Notes under the pieces: generated by a model
The model's input: only the letters and a program-made list of their open reading frames with translations
The model's database searches: none
What the model was told of the DNA's origin: nothing
Assembly: GCF_024347595.1 (NCBI RefSeq)
Contig: NZ_AP025506.1
Span: forward strand, 3,348,001-3,412,000
Length of the DNA stretch: 64,000 nt
Direction of reading: 5' to 3'
DNA from: Vibrio pomeroyi
Lineage (GTDB): Bacteria; Pseudomonadota; Gammaproteobacteria; Enterobacterales; Vibrionaceae
Position numbers and translations under genes: made by a program
Shown: positions 47,492 to 57,308 of the stretch, piece after piece
Layout of the letters: every line of letters begins with the position of its first letter
Numbering within the stretch: position 1 is the first letter of the stretch

Positions 47492-49239
47492 GCGCCGCTT
47501 ATATCCTCTTCTAAAGTCGTCTTAGGCAAACATAAACCCAGCTTGACGACTTTATGATCATCTATCTCTGCAACCACCCAATTGATGTCATGCCACTCGA
47601 AGCTATCGCCCAATACTGGGTGCGCGCCAAGTTCGCGTTCAGCCAATTGTTTTAGGGTCATGTCGCGCTCTTCTTCCGAGCCAAGTTCAATGCCATAGCA
47701 GTCACTCACCGCGGCAATCGATAGCCCAACCTCAAGGAAGAAATCACCAAAGAATCGAGCTGCGTCTTCGGCCAACGGTGCCTCACTGAATAGCTCACTT
47801 AAACTATCTAGGTCTTTATCTTGGCCAAGCACACAGAGGATATCATTCGCCTCTAGCACGGTACTGCCCGAAGGATGAAGCAAGGCATCCTTTCTAAACA
47901 GTGCTGTAATGCGTGTTCCTTCCGGCATAGACAAACGCTTAAGCGGCTCACCGACACACCACTTCTCTTCTTTCAGCTTGTAGACAAACATCTCCCACTC
48001 ACTAGCAGGGTAGATTTCAATGCCTGTACGAGAAATCGGTGTCGGCGTTGGAGGTAATGTCACTTGAGCCAATCTCGCGACTTTCATCAAGCTGCCGCCT
48101 TGAACAATCAGCGACACCATAACCACGAAGAACGCGATATTGAAGTAAAGCTGAGCATTAGGCAGGCCCGCCATCATCGGGAACACGGCCAGAATGATCG
48201 GCACCGCACCACGTAAACCGACCCAAGAAACAAACCAGCGTTCCTTGGTGGTAAAGCTTCTGAACGGCAGCAAGCCCAACCAAACAGACAGTGGACGAGC
48301 AAACAGAATCATACCGAAAGCCAGTGCTAATGCTGGAAGAGCAATGTCCATCAAGGTCGATGGCGTCACCAATAGACCCAACACCAAGAACATCACGATT
48401 TGGCTTAGCCATGTCATGCCATCAAGGACATTAAGAATCGAGTGTCGAGAGCGCGTCGGACGATTACCAATGAACAAGCCCACTAGGTAAATCGATAGGA
48501 TGCCACTCCCGCCAAGCATGTTAGAGAAGGCAAACAGAGCCACACCGCCACTGAGCACCAGAATCGAATACAGGCCATCAGCCAGCTGTACTCGGTTGAT
48601 TAGACTCCATAGAACCCAACCACCACCAAGGCCGATAAGCGTGCCGACACCAAACTGCATCGCGAAGCTTTTCAGTAGGAAGTTCATTCCCATCTCGGCA
48701 TCTGGGGTGCCAAGTAGCGCAATTAAGGTAACCGTCAAGAAGACCGCCATTGGGTCGTTGGTACCCGATTCGATCTCTAGGGTTGAGCCAACACGTTCGT
48801 TGAGACTCTGCCCTTTCAACAAAGAGAATACTGCTGCCGCATCGGTTGAACCGACAATTGCGCCGACCAAAATGCCCTGCATCAGTGACAGGTCAAACAG
48901 CCAAGCCGCCATTAAACCGGTTAGGGTTGCGGTACAGGCTACACCTATTGTCGCTAATGAGAGCGACGGCCAGAAAGCGACCTTGAAGCTTGCGACCTTG
49001 GTTCGCATACCGCCATCAAGCAAGATCACGGCAAGCGCGAGGTTACTCACCAAATAAGTCAGTGAGTAATCATCAAAATTAATACCACCCGGACCATCTT
49101 CACCCGCCAACATACCAACGAATAAAAAGATCAAAAGAATCGGAACGCCCAATCGTGAGGACACTTGTGAGAAAAGCACACTGATGGCGATGAGCACCGC
49201 ACCAGTTAAAAATAAGTGGTTGATAGTTATTGCGTCCAA
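47488..49239 (-). CDS. nhaP2: K+(Na+)/H+ antiporter NhaP2 (CvrA)
   Basis: CPA1-family inner-membrane antiporter that expels K+ in exchange for H+ and helps growth in acidic, high-K+ conditions. I favour a TTG start at 49239 ([23 protein letters not shown], 583 aa) over ATG 49329, because GGGGGAA precedes it and the family begins there. It has about 12 helices, with [27 protein letters not shown] and [11 protein letters not shown] (ion-site Asp pair), then cytoplasmic TrkA-C and CorC-like domains. It meets crbR tail to tail with overlapping stop codons. Confidence 0.92.
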   Translation of the reverse strand: MDAITINHLFLTGAVLIAISVLFSQVSSRLGVPILLIFLFVGMLAGEDGPGGINFDDYSLTYLVSNLALAVILLDGGMRTKVASFKVAFWPSLSLATIGVACTATLTGLMAAWLFDLSLMQGILVGAIVGSTDAAAVFSLLKGQSLNERVGSTLEIESGTNDPMAVFLTVTLIALLGTPDAEMGMNFLLKSFAMQFGVGTLIGLGGGWVLWSLINRVQLADGLYSILVLSGGVALFAFSNMLGGSGILSIYLVGLFIGNRPTRSRHSILNVLDGMTWLSQIVMFLVLGLLVTPSTLMDIALPALALAFGMILFARPLSVWLGLLPFRSFTTKERWFVSWVGLRGAVPIILAVFPMMAGLPNAQLYFNIAFFVVMVSLIVQGGSLMKVARLAQVTLPPTPTPISRTGIEIYPASEWEMFVYKLKEEKWCVGEPLKRLSMPEGTRITALFRKDALLHPSGSTVLEANDILCVLGQDKDLDSLSELFSEAPLAEDAARFFGDFFLEVGLSIAAVSDCYGIELGSEEERDMTLKQLAERELGAHPVLGDSFEWHDINWVVAEIDDHKVVKLGLCLPKTTLEEDISGA

Positions 49240-49652
49240 TTCGTTCCCCCAAAGAATAAAACTCAAGATATAGGCATGTTGATCTTCTGCCGCTAAGCAT
49301 GGCACGGTCGATGAAAGTGCTTTAGTCACTATAACAAACTTATGTTTCCCTTCGTGTCATACGCAGGACTAAATACCGTTTCTCAGTCATTTAGTTGTTA
49401 AATTTTATGACTCGCACTCTAATTCATCCACTTTTGTTAGACCTTTGGCTAATTTAACAACCTTGTAACATCACATTTTTCTATGGTTCTGCCTCCTAAC
49501 TCCCATATTTCAGTACATTAGCGCCGATAGCATCCCGACTAAAGTTGCACAGATCCCTTGACTCATCCTTGCTACATTCTAAATCGTAACATTACGTTAA
49601 CACGCTATTTTACAAAAACGGTTTCTACGAAAACGGAATAAAGGAGAAGGCA
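49240..49652 (+). promoter_or_regulatory. Divergent nhaP2/symporter promoter region with candidate CrbR motif
   Basis: About 410 bp with no clear gene (only the upstream extension of the nhaP2 frame). CCCGACTAAAGTTGC (CTAAAGT core at 49539-49545) lies about 110 bp before the DUF4212 gene. Similar cores occur before acs (61283) and the DUF294 gene (58657). Confidence 0.4.
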
Positions 49653-49919
49653 ATGGCGTTCGAATCTACGGAACATGCTCAAGCCTACTGGAAGGAAAAC
49701 TTGGGAATTATGGGAACACTGCTCGCGGTCTGGTTTGCAGTGTCTTACGGCGCTGGCATCTTATTTGTGGATGCCCTCAATACCGTTCAGTTTGGCGGGT
49801 TCAAGCTAGGATTTTGGTTCGCTCAGCAAGGTTCGATATACACCTTCGTGGCGCTGATATTTATTTACGTTGTTCGCATGAATGCGCTCGACAAAAAATA
49901 CAACGTACAGGAAGACTAG
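49653..49919 (+). CDS. DUF4212 small subunit of sodium/solute symporter
   Basis: 88-aa membrane protein with two helices: LGIMGTLLAVWFAVSYGAGILFV and GSIYTFVALIFIYVVRMNALD. Members of this family are encoded directly before SSF symporters; here the gap is 10 bp. The N-terminal AYWKENL motif is typical. It probably stabilises or modulates the larger transporter. GGAGAAGG precedes the ATG. Confidence 0.9.
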   Translation: MAFESTEHAQAYWKENLGIMGTLLAVWFAVSYGAGILFVDALNTVQFGGFKLGFWFAQQGSIYTFVALIFIYVVRMNALDKKYNVQED

Positions 49920-49929
49920 AGGCTAGAAC

Positions 49930-51633
49930 ATGGATATTCAAACTTGGACGTTTATTCTCGTCGGTATTACTTTCGCGGTATATATCGGCATCGCAATCTG
50001 GGCTCGTGCAGGGTCGACGAGTGAGTTTTACGTTGCTGGCGGTGGTGTACACCCAGTAGCAAATGGCATGGCGACTGCCGCTGACTGGATGTCGGCAGCA
50101 TCATTCATCTCAATGGCAGGTATCATCTCATTCGTTGGTTACGACGGTGCGGTTTACCTAATGGGTTGGACAGGTGGTTACGTACTACTTGCGCTATGTT
50201 TAGCACCTTACCTACGTAAGTTCGGTCAGTTTACGGTTCCTGATTTCATCGGTGAGCGTTACTACTCGAAAACAGCTCGTATGGTAGCGGTATTCTGTGC
50301 AATCTTCGTATCATTCACGTACGTTGCAGGCCAGATGCGTGGTGTAGGCGTTGTATTCTCTCGTTTCCTAGAAGTCGACATTAACCTAGGTATCATCATT
50401 GGTATGGGTATTGTGTTCTTCTACGCAGTACTTGGTGGCATGAAAGGCATCACTTATACGCAGGTAGCTCAATTCTGTGTCCTCATTTTCGCCTTCCTTG
50501 TTCCAGCAATCTTTACATCAATCATGATGACAGGTAACCCACTTCCACAAGTTGGTATGGGCTCTACGCTATCAGGTACGGATGTTTACTTACTTGATAA
50601 ACTGGATGGACTCACCGAGGAACTCGGATTTACCGCCTATACTGAAGGTAACAAGAGCATGGTGGATGTATTCTTCATCTGTGCGGCTCTAATGGTAGGT
50701 ACTGCAGGTCTTCCACACGTAATCATTCGTTTCTTCACGGTACCAAAAGTACGTGATGCTCGTATCTCAGCGGGTTGGGCTCTACTGTTCATCTCATTGC
50801 TATACACAACAGCACCAGGCGTTGCAGCATTCGCTCGTGTAAACATGATCGAAACAATCAACGGCCCTGACATGCAAGGTGTCGCAGCAGCAGACGCACC
50901 AAGCTGGTACAAAAACTGGGAAAGCACTGGCCTAGTAGGTTGGGAAGATAAAAACGGCGATGGCAAAATGTTCTACTCGGGCGATGAGCGTAACGAGATG
51001 AAGATTAACCGTGACATCATCGTACTGGCTTCTCCAGAGCTAGCGAAACTACCAAACTGGGTTGTAGCACTACTGGCAGCCGGTGGCCTAGCAGCCGCAC
51101 TATCAACTGCCGCGGGTCTACTATTGGTAATCTCAACGTCGATTTCACATGACTTGTTGAAGAAAGGCTTCAGACCAAACATGACCGACAAGCAGGAGCT
51201 GTTAGCCGCTCGTTTGGCCGCCATGGTCGCGATTGTCGGTGCAGGTTACTTGGGTATTAACCCACCAGGTTTCGTAGCACAGGTAGTAGCGTTTGCCTTC
51301 GGCTTAGCCGCAGCATCCTTCTTCCCAGCAATTATCCTAGGTATCTTCTACAAGAAGATGAACAAGGAAGGTGCAATTGCAGGTATGTTGTCAGGTATTG
51401 CCTTCACAGCAAGCTACATCATCTACTTCAAGTTCATTAACCCAGCAGCAAGCACACCTGAAAACTGGTGGTTTGGTATCAGCCCAGAAGGCATCGGTAC
51501 GCTAGGTATGTGTCTAAACTTCGTAGTATCAATTGCTGTAAACAAAGTAACTGCTGAAGTGCCACAAGATGTACAAGACATGGTTGAGAACATCCGTTAC
51601 CCGAAAGGTGCTGGTGAAGCTCACGACCACTAA
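49930..51633 (+). CDS. Sodium:solute symporter, ActP-like (VC_2705 family)
   Basis: 567-aa Na+-coupled transporter, likely for acetate or another small monocarboxylate. About 13 helices; GGVHPVANGMATAADWMSAASFISMAG holds the sodium-site region, and GYDGAVYLMGWTGGYVLL, VLGGMKGITYTQ and LPHVIIRFFTVP follow. A hydrophilic insert (about 305-360) contains DKNGDG at 340-345, which resembles the start of an EF-hand calcium loop. Cotranscribed with the DUF4212 gene. Proximity to crbR, crbS and acs supports an acetate role, but no symbol is secure. Confidence 0.88.
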   Translation: MDIQTWTFILVGITFAVYIGIAIWARAGSTSEFYVAGGGVHPVANGMATAADWMSAASFISMAGIISFVGYDGAVYLMGWTGGYVLLALCLAPYLRKFGQFTVPDFIGERYYSKTARMVAVFCAIFVSFTYVAGQMRGVGVVFSRFLEVDINLGIIIGMGIVFFYAVLGGMKGITYTQVAQFCVLIFAFLVPAIFTSIMMTGNPLPQVGMGSTLSGTDVYLLDKLDGLTEELGFTAYTEGNKSMVDVFFICAALMVGTAGLPHVIIRFFTVPKVRDARISAGWALLFISLLYTTAPGVAAFARVNMIETINGPDMQGVAAADAPSWYKNWESTGLVGWEDKNGDGKMFYSGDERNEMKINRDIIVLASPELAKLPNWVVALLAAGGLAAALSTAAGLLLVISTSISHDLLKKGFRPNMTDKQELLAARLAAMVAIVGAGYLGINPPGFVAQVVAFAFGLAAASFFPAIILGIFYKKMNKEGAIAGMLSGIAFTASYIIYFKFINPAASTPENWWFGISPEGIGTLGMCLNFVVSIAVNKVTAEVPQDVQDMVENIRYPKGAGEAHDH

Positions 51634-51708
51634 GCACGACCACGAAACAAAGATGTTTAGCAAAAAATGAATCAGTACTTACATTGTAGGGATTAGGTAC
51701 TGAATCTC

Positions 51709-51742
51709 AGAAAGCCGATACTTCATGTATCGGCTTTTTCTT
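51709..51742 (+). terminator. Intrinsic terminator of the symporter genes
   Basis: AAAGCCGATAC / GTATCGGCTTT stem with a TTCAT loop and a T-run. Confidence 0.9.
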
Positions 51743-51797
51743 TTCCCTTTTCATTTTATAAAAAGACAAACAAAGGGTTGTTTTTAAAATGTCATTT

Positions 51798-51814
51798 GAT
51801 AATAATTATCATTA
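51798..51814 (+). promoter_or_regulatory. Fur box upstream of the fagA-like/fumC operon
   Basis: GATAATAATTATCATTA is a near-perfect Fur box about 20 bp before the first gene. Confidence 0.85.
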
Positions 51815-51835
51815 ACATCCAATAAAGAGATGCAA

Positions 51836-52222
51836 ATGATGATGAAAGAACAGCAAGGTCTCTATTCGAGGTTTTACAAAGCACAAGATCGCTTTGCTTC
51901 ATTAGAGCAAGTACAAGGCCATGAGCCGTTTGTGATTCGAGATTACATCGAGTGCGCACTAACGCTTTCCGCCTACTATGAAAAGCACGCAGCCCAAGAA
52001 AACATCTTGTTGTGCGAGCTGTACCTGCGCCAAGTTTTCTTCCATTTGATTGAAGCGATTGAGTCTCCTGAGCGCAGTTTCGCCTTTCGTCATATCTGCC
52101 TAGACTCTATTCACTCACCACTATTTTATTTGAAACGCCACTACTGCCAGCAACCTCAAGGCCAAGCGCGTTTTTTGAATCTCAGCCAAACACTACAACA
52201 AGTCCAAGCCCCACTTGGCTAA
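51836..52222 (+). CDS. Iron-regulated FagA-like protein
   Basis: Soluble helical protein of about 128 aa with no signal peptide. In-frame ATGs occur at 51830, 51836 and 51839; AAAGAG is best spaced for 51836. The sequence has aromatic and His/Cys residues (HLIEAIESPERSFAFRHICLDSIHSPLFYLKRHYC). In Pseudomonas a small Fur-regulated gene, fagA, precedes fumC in a Fur-controlled operon. The same order and a Fur box occur here, so FagA is the likely counterpart. Molecular function is unknown. Confidence 0.65.
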   Translation: MMMKEQQGLYSRFYKAQDRFASLEQVQGHEPFVIRDYIECALTLSAYYEKHAAQENILLCELYLRQVFFHLIEAIESPERSFAFRHICLDSIHSPLFYLKRHYCQQPQGQARFLNLSQTLQQVQAPLG

Positions 52223-52234
52223 CAAGGATAGAAG

Positions 52235-53620
52235 ATGACCCTACAATATCGAATTGAGAAAGACAGCATGGGGGAAGTAAAAGTCCCTGCCGATGCGCTA
52301 TACCAAGCACAAACTCAACGTGCTGCAGATAACTTTGCTTTTAGTTCACACAAGATGCCAGCCAGCTTCATTCAAGCATTGGCATTCATTAAACAGGCCG
52401 CCGCAGACACCAACGCTCAGTTGGGCTTATTGGAAGGTGATATTGCCAACGCGATCGCCGAAGCGAGCCAAGAGATCATTGATGGTAAATACCTCGATCA
52501 ATTCCCGATCGATGTTTACCAAACTGGCTCTGGCACAAGCTCCAACATGAATGCCAACGAAGTGATTGCAACACTCGCTTCAAGAAGTTTGCAAGGGAAC
52601 GTGAATCCGAATGATCACGTCAATATGGGCCAAAGCAGCAACGATGTGGTGCCAACCGCAATTCAAGTCAGTGTCGCTCTTATGGCAGAAAACAAACTGC
52701 TACCTGCATTAACTCACCTTTCAGAAGCACTTACCGTTAAACAGCAAGAACTAGCCGAGGTAGTAAAAACAGGCCGTACTCACCTAATGGATGCGATGCC
52801 AATTACCTTTACTCAAGAGCTCGGTGGTTGGAAATTCCAGATTGAACACGCTAAGCAAGCCATTGAAAGCACCCTGCCCGCTATCAAAGCACTTGCTCAA
52901 GGTGGAACGGCGGTAGGAACGGGGATCAATGCCGACCCACGCTTTGCCGATAAGTTTGCAAGTAACCTGTCTCAGTCGACAAAGATCAGTTTTAACTCAA
53001 GTGAGAACTTCTTTTTTAATCTCAGCAGCCAAGATGCGATCGTTGCGTTTTCGGGTCAGCTCAAAACTGCAGCAGTTGCGATCATGAAGATCTCAAACGA
53101 TCTTCGCTGGATGAACTCTGGCCCATTGGCAGGCTTAGGTGAAATTGAATTGCAGGCACTACAGCCAGGCTCATCGATCATGCCGGGCAAAGTAAACCCT
53201 GTGATTCCAGAAGCCGCAGCGATGGCAGCTGCACAAGTGATTGGTAACGACACCACTATTACTGTCGCTGGCCAATCTGGTAACTTCCAGCTGAATGTGA
53301 TGCTGCCAGTCATTGCTCATAACGTACTAGAAAGTATAGAGCTATTGGCTAACAGCTCTGTCGCGCTAGCAGATAAAGCGGTTGCGACCTTCACGGTGCG
53401 CCAAGACAATCTTGATTTAGCACTTTCAAAGAATCCAATTCTAGTGACAGCACTCAACCCTGTGATTGGTTACCTCAAGGCAGCGGATATTGCTAAGAAA
53501 GCCTACAAAGAGGGTTTGCCAATCCTTGATGTTGCAGAAAGAGAAACCGATCTCAGCCGAGAAGAACTCAGCAAGCTGCTTGATCCAACCGCCCTCACTC
53601 AAGGTGGTATTGCAGGTTAG
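52235..53620 (+). CDS. fumC: Fumarate hydratase class II
   Basis: Iron-independent fumarase that replaces Fe-S fumarases under iron limitation or oxidative stress. The 461-aa protein has DSMGEVKVPADALYQAQTQRA, TGSGTSSNMNANEVIA, DHVNMGQSSNDVVPTA and signature GSSIMPGKVNPVIPE. PGKVNP distinguishes it from aspartase. It lies 12 bp after the fagA-like gene under the same Fur box. Confidence 0.96.
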   Translation: MTLQYRIEKDSMGEVKVPADALYQAQTQRAADNFAFSSHKMPASFIQALAFIKQAAADTNAQLGLLEGDIANAIAEASQEIIDGKYLDQFPIDVYQTGSGTSSNMNANEVIATLASRSLQGNVNPNDHVNMGQSSNDVVPTAIQVSVALMAENKLLPALTHLSEALTVKQQELAEVVKTGRTHLMDAMPITFTQELGGWKFQIEHAKQAIESTLPAIKALAQGGTAVGTGINADPRFADKFASNLSQSTKISFNSSENFFFNLSSQDAIVAFSGQLKTAAVAIMKISNDLRWMNSGPLAGLGEIELQALQPGSSIMPGKVNPVIPEAAAMAAAQVIGNDTTITVAGQSGNFQLNVMLPVIAHNVLESIELLANSSVALADKAVATFTVRQDNLDLALSKNPILVTALNPVIGYLKAADIAKKAYKEGLPILDVAERETDLSREELSKLLDPTALTQGGIAG

Positions 53621-53667
53621 TTAGCAAGCTGACAAACATTTGCTAAAACTCACTGAAATAGCAGAGA

Positions 53668-53697
53668 CAAAAAAGGCCTCATACGAGGCCTTTTCGA
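53668..53697. terminator. Terminator between convergent fumC and crbS
   Basis: AAAAGGCCTC / GAGGCCTTTT stem with an ATAC loop; usable on both strands. Confidence 0.88.
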
Positions 53698-53745
53698 TAT
53701 CCGCTAGCAAATCCAAACGTGCTAATCCGAACCTGTTAATTCAAA

Positions 53746-56700
53746 TTAACTCACACGATTCAATACCGCTCTGAGTTTTAACGGCTTCACTGGCTTGGCG
53801 ATAAAGCTAAAACTATTGGCCTTTATCGCTGCCAACATGTCATCGGTTCTATCGGCACTAATGATGACCCCTTCAAAGGAGTCGCCAAGGCGCAAGCGAC
53901 ACTGTTGCAACACTTCCAGACCCGTTCGACCATTATCGAGGCGATAATCAGAGAAGATCACATCCGGCTGCCAACCATCGTCGAGACACTTCAAGCTTTC
54001 AACCAGATCAACCGCGGTCTTAACCTCACAGCCCCATCGACCAATCAGGTTCTCCATTCCGACCAAAATCTCGCGCTCATTATCGACACACAAGATTTTC
54101 AGGTGTTCGATATCACTTGTTGCCATTGGCGCTGAAGCTTGCACAACCGGAGCGATCTGTTCGGCTCTCGCTAAGGTGATAGAGAAAACACTGCCTTGCC
54201 CCGGCCATGAACGCATCGATATTTGATGACCAAGTACATGAGCAATACCTTTAGAAATCGCAAGGCCTAATCCCAAGCCTTGGTCTGCACGCACTTGACT
54301 GCCACGAGTAAACTCTTCAAAGATCTCTTGTTGCTTGTCTTCGTCAATACCGGTTCCGTTATCCCAGACATCAATTCGCACCTGACCATTGACTCGTCTC
54401 GCACCGAGTACCACTTTCCCTTCTGGGTTATAGCGAAAAGCGTTGGTCAAAAAGTTCTGAATCACACGCCTTAATAACTTAGGGTCAGAGTGAATGAACA
54501 GTGACGATGGAATCATCTTAAACTCAATTTTTTGTTGTCTCGCTAAGGCACTAAATTCCGCATTTAAGTTGGTTAGTACATCGTGCACAGCTATCGCATG
54601 GATGTTGGTTTCTAGCTTGCCGGATTCCAATCGAGAGATATCCAATAAGTCGCCAATCAAATCTTCAGCAGCACCAAGCGCACTCTCGATATGAGACGAA
54701 AGTTGCTTCACCTCTTGCTCTTTTGCCACCTCTGAAAGTGAGGAAGCAAACAAGCGCGCTGCATTGAGTGGCTGCATCAAGTCGTGGCTTACTGCCGCCA
54801 AGAAACGACTCTTAGATTGCGATTCTTGGTCAGAGATTTGTGTCGCCTTGACCAAGCGATGGTTCAGCTTTTCGAGCTCTTGAGTTCGTTCGTGAACTCT
54901 CGATTCCAAGGTTTCATTGGCATCTTTTAATGCTTGCTCTGCTTGTCTGAATACCGTGATGTCAGTGAAGCTCATTACGAAGCCACCACTTGGCATCGGA
55001 TTACCTTGCACCTCAATCACTCGGCCATCAGGACGAATACGAGAAGAGGTGTGTCGCGTACCTTGCTCAAGGTGATAAACACGGCGGCGAACGTGATCTT
55101 CTGGGTCACCCGGACCACACAAACCTTGCTCGGCATTGTGGCGAATCACATCTGAAATGGGTCGCCCAACCTGAATCAAACCCGCGGGGAATTCAAACAG
55201 TTCTAAGTAACGTTGATTCCACGCCACCAGCCTCATTTGTTTGTCTATTACCGCAATGCCTTGGCCTATGTGTTCAATCGCACCTTGCAGTAAGCCACGG
55301 CTAAAATCGTACAGTTCAGAGGCTTCATCAACGATGGTCGCAACTTCTTCAAGCTGCATATTTCTGCCCTGCAGAGCAGAAGTAAGTACTAACTTAGCGG
55401 AAGATGCGCCGAATACACCCGCGAGTACGCGCTCTGCATGTCGAATCAAACTCGCGGGCGCTTGTTGATTAGGAAGCAACGGCTGTCCGTGTTGTTGCCA
55501 ATAGCTGTGTAAGGCGCTTTTCGCGCGCTTTCGACCGACAAAGCGCGATGCCAACATCTCTAGTTCAGCGACCGTCACACGGTTCTGATACAGGCTGATA
55601 TTTTCATTCTCAGGCAGCGGTGTACCAACAAATGCTGCCGATTGTAAGCGCTCACTTAGGCTTGGTCTTGTCGACATCGAAACCACTGCATAGCATAAGG
55701 TATTAAGCACAATACTCAGCACAATGCCCCAGTTAGAACTGCTGATATTCCAGCTACTGAGCAACTCTGGCGGCGTGATAATCCACAGCAAAAGGTTACT
55801 TTCGCTATCGCCTGCCAACATGCTGGTTTGACTCATCAGAGTAATCAGCCAAATCACCGAACCGACCATTAAGCCGACATAGACACCCTTTCGGTTACCC
55901 GGACGCCAGTACAAACCGCCAATCAACGCCGGAGCAAATTGAGCAATCGCTGCAAACGAAAGGAAGCCGATCGCAGACAAGGAATGAATGGTGTCGAGCG
56001 CCTGATAGAACAACCAAGCACCAAGAAGCAGCAACAGGATCAACCCGCGACGAATAACGAGTAACAGTCCAGAAAAATGACGATGGGTTCTTTGAGTTAA
56101 GCGCATGCGACGCAGAAGCAAAGGCATCACTAAATCGTTCGACACCATGATTGCTAACGCGATGGTCGAGACAATCACCATGCCACTCGCAGCAGAAGTA
56201 CCACCTAAGAAAGCGAGCAAGGCAATATGATTAGCACCCTCTGCCATTGGCACACTGATAACGTAAGTATCGGCTGGCATGTCGGTCAATAATCCCTGAC
56301 CTGCCCATGCGATCGGCAGTACGAACAAGCCCATCAAAATCAGATAAAGCGGAAATAACCAACGAGCGGTGTGCAGATCTTGAGGGCGCTCGTTTTCAAC
56401 TACCATAGTATGGAATTGGCGTGGCAAACAGACAATCGCCAACATGGTTAAGACGGTATGAATAATTAAGGTCGGAATATTCGGTGATTCGTAGGTGGAA
56501 GCCGCCACATCAAGCAGGTCGATTTTATCGCTGCTCATCGCCAAATACATGATAAACAGACCAACAATCAGGAATGCCGCCAACTTAACGATGGACTCAA
56601 ACGCCACCGCCATCATCATGCCACGGTGATGTTCCGTGTTATCGATGTGCCTGGTACCAAACAACATGGTGAAGATGGCCAGTGCACCAACCACAAACCA

Positions 56701-57177
56701 AGAGACGTGATAATCCTGATAGCCAAAATCTTGCGCCAGACTCGGAGCAACAATATCGAGCCCCATGGTGATACCACGCAATTGCAGCGCGATATAAGGA
56801 AGAATACCGACCACAGCAATCACGGTGACGGCCACCGCTAAGCCTTGAGATTTTCCGTAGCGAGCCGCGATGAAATCGGCAATTGAGGTGATGTGTTCCC
56901 GTTTCGCGATCAAAATCAGCCGCGCTAAGATCCGCCAGCCGAGAGTGAATACCAGAATTGGTGCGAGATAGATGGGTAAGAAAGACCACGGGTTATTGCT
57001 CGCCTGACCCACCGTTCCATAGAAGGTCCAAGAGGTGCAATACACCGCAATGGAAAGGCTATAGATCCACGGACGCCAGCGCGATAGCCAACGAACCTGC
57101 CTGTCTCCATACCAAGCGATCAGAAATAACACGCCCAAGTAGGCTAAAGAGACTGGAATTACTACCCATCCTTGCAT
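53746..57177 (-). CDS. crbS: Transporter-fused hybrid sensor kinase CrbS
   Basis: Senses the acetate/nutrient state and phosphorylates CrbR; CrbS/CrbR drive the acetate switch in V. cholerae. The start at ATG 57177 (MQGWVVIPVSLAYLGVLF, 1143 aa) follows AAAGGG; upstream ATGs fall in or beside a hairpin. Domains: sodium/solute-symporter module with about 13 helices (1-505), linker, PAS (about 635-745), coiled coil, HisKA with His798 in AVSHDLMQPLNAAR, HATPase (NFLTNAFRYNP; DNGTGI; GLGLGLAI) and a C-terminal receiver with Asp1077 in VIFSDYRLDNGRTG. The receiver makes a multi-step phosphorelay or self-tuning possible. Confidence 0.88.
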   Translation of the reverse strand: MQGWVVIPVSLAYLGVLFLIAWYGDRQVRWLSRWRPWIYSLSIAVYCTSWTFYGTVGQASNNPWSFLPIYLAPILVFTLGWRILARLILIAKREHITSIADFIAARYGKSQGLAVAVTVIAVVGILPYIALQLRGITMGLDIVAPSLAQDFGYQDYHVSWFVVGALAIFTMLFGTRHIDNTEHHRGMMMAVAFESIVKLAAFLIVGLFIMYLAMSSDKIDLLDVAASTYESPNIPTLIIHTVLTMLAIVCLPRQFHTMVVENERPQDLHTARWLFPLYLILMGLFVLPIAWAGQGLLTDMPADTYVISVPMAEGANHIALLAFLGGTSAASGMVIVSTIALAIMVSNDLVMPLLLRRMRLTQRTHRHFSGLLLVIRRGLILLLLLGAWLFYQALDTIHSLSAIGFLSFAAIAQFAPALIGGLYWRPGNRKGVYVGLMVGSVIWLITLMSQTSMLAGDSESNLLLWIITPPELLSSWNISSSNWGIVLSIVLNTLCYAVVSMSTRPSLSERLQSAAFVGTPLPENENISLYQNRVTVAELEMLASRFVGRKRAKSALHSYWQQHGQPLLPNQQAPASLIRHAERVLAGVFGASSAKLVLTSALQGRNMQLEEVATIVDEASELYDFSRGLLQGAIEHIGQGIAVIDKQMRLVAWNQRYLELFEFPAGLIQVGRPISDVIRHNAEQGLCGPGDPEDHVRRRVYHLEQGTRHTSSRIRPDGRVIEVQGNPMPSGGFVMSFTDITVFRQAEQALKDANETLESRVHERTQELEKLNHRLVKATQISDQESQSKSRFLAAVSHDLMQPLNAARLFASSLSEVAKEQEVKQLSSHIESALGAAEDLIGDLLDISRLESGKLETNIHAIAVHDVLTNLNAEFSALARQQKIEFKMIPSSLFIHSDPKLLRRVIQNFLTNAFRYNPEGKVVLGARRVNGQVRIDVWDNGTGIDEDKQQEIFEEFTRGSQVRADQGLGLGLAISKGIAHVLGHQISMRSWPGQGSVFSITLARAEQIAPVVQASAPMATSDIEHLKILCVDNEREILVGMENLIGRWGCEVKTAVDLVESLKCLDDGWQPDVIFSDYRLDNGRTGLEVLQQCRLRLGDSFEGVIISADRTDDMLAAIKANSFSFIAKPVKPLKLRAVLNRVS

Positions 57178-57197
57178 TGAAAACCCTTTCTTCATCC

Positions 57198-57232
57198 ATA
57201 AAAAAACCTCTCCATAAGGGAGAGGTTTCATT
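57198..57232 (-). terminator. Terminator-like hairpin just upstream of crbS
   Basis: On the - strand AAACCTCTCC (complement of 57219-57228) pairs with GGAGAGGTTT (complement of 57204-57213), then seven Ts. It ends the hcaT-like transcript but lies only about 21 bases before the crbS ATG. Confidence 0.85.
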
Positions 57233-57308
57233 TAACTAAGGATGTGGGATTAACTCAATCGCATCGCTTAAATTCTGTGCTTTAGACTCTAATAATCACG
57301 ATTGGTTA

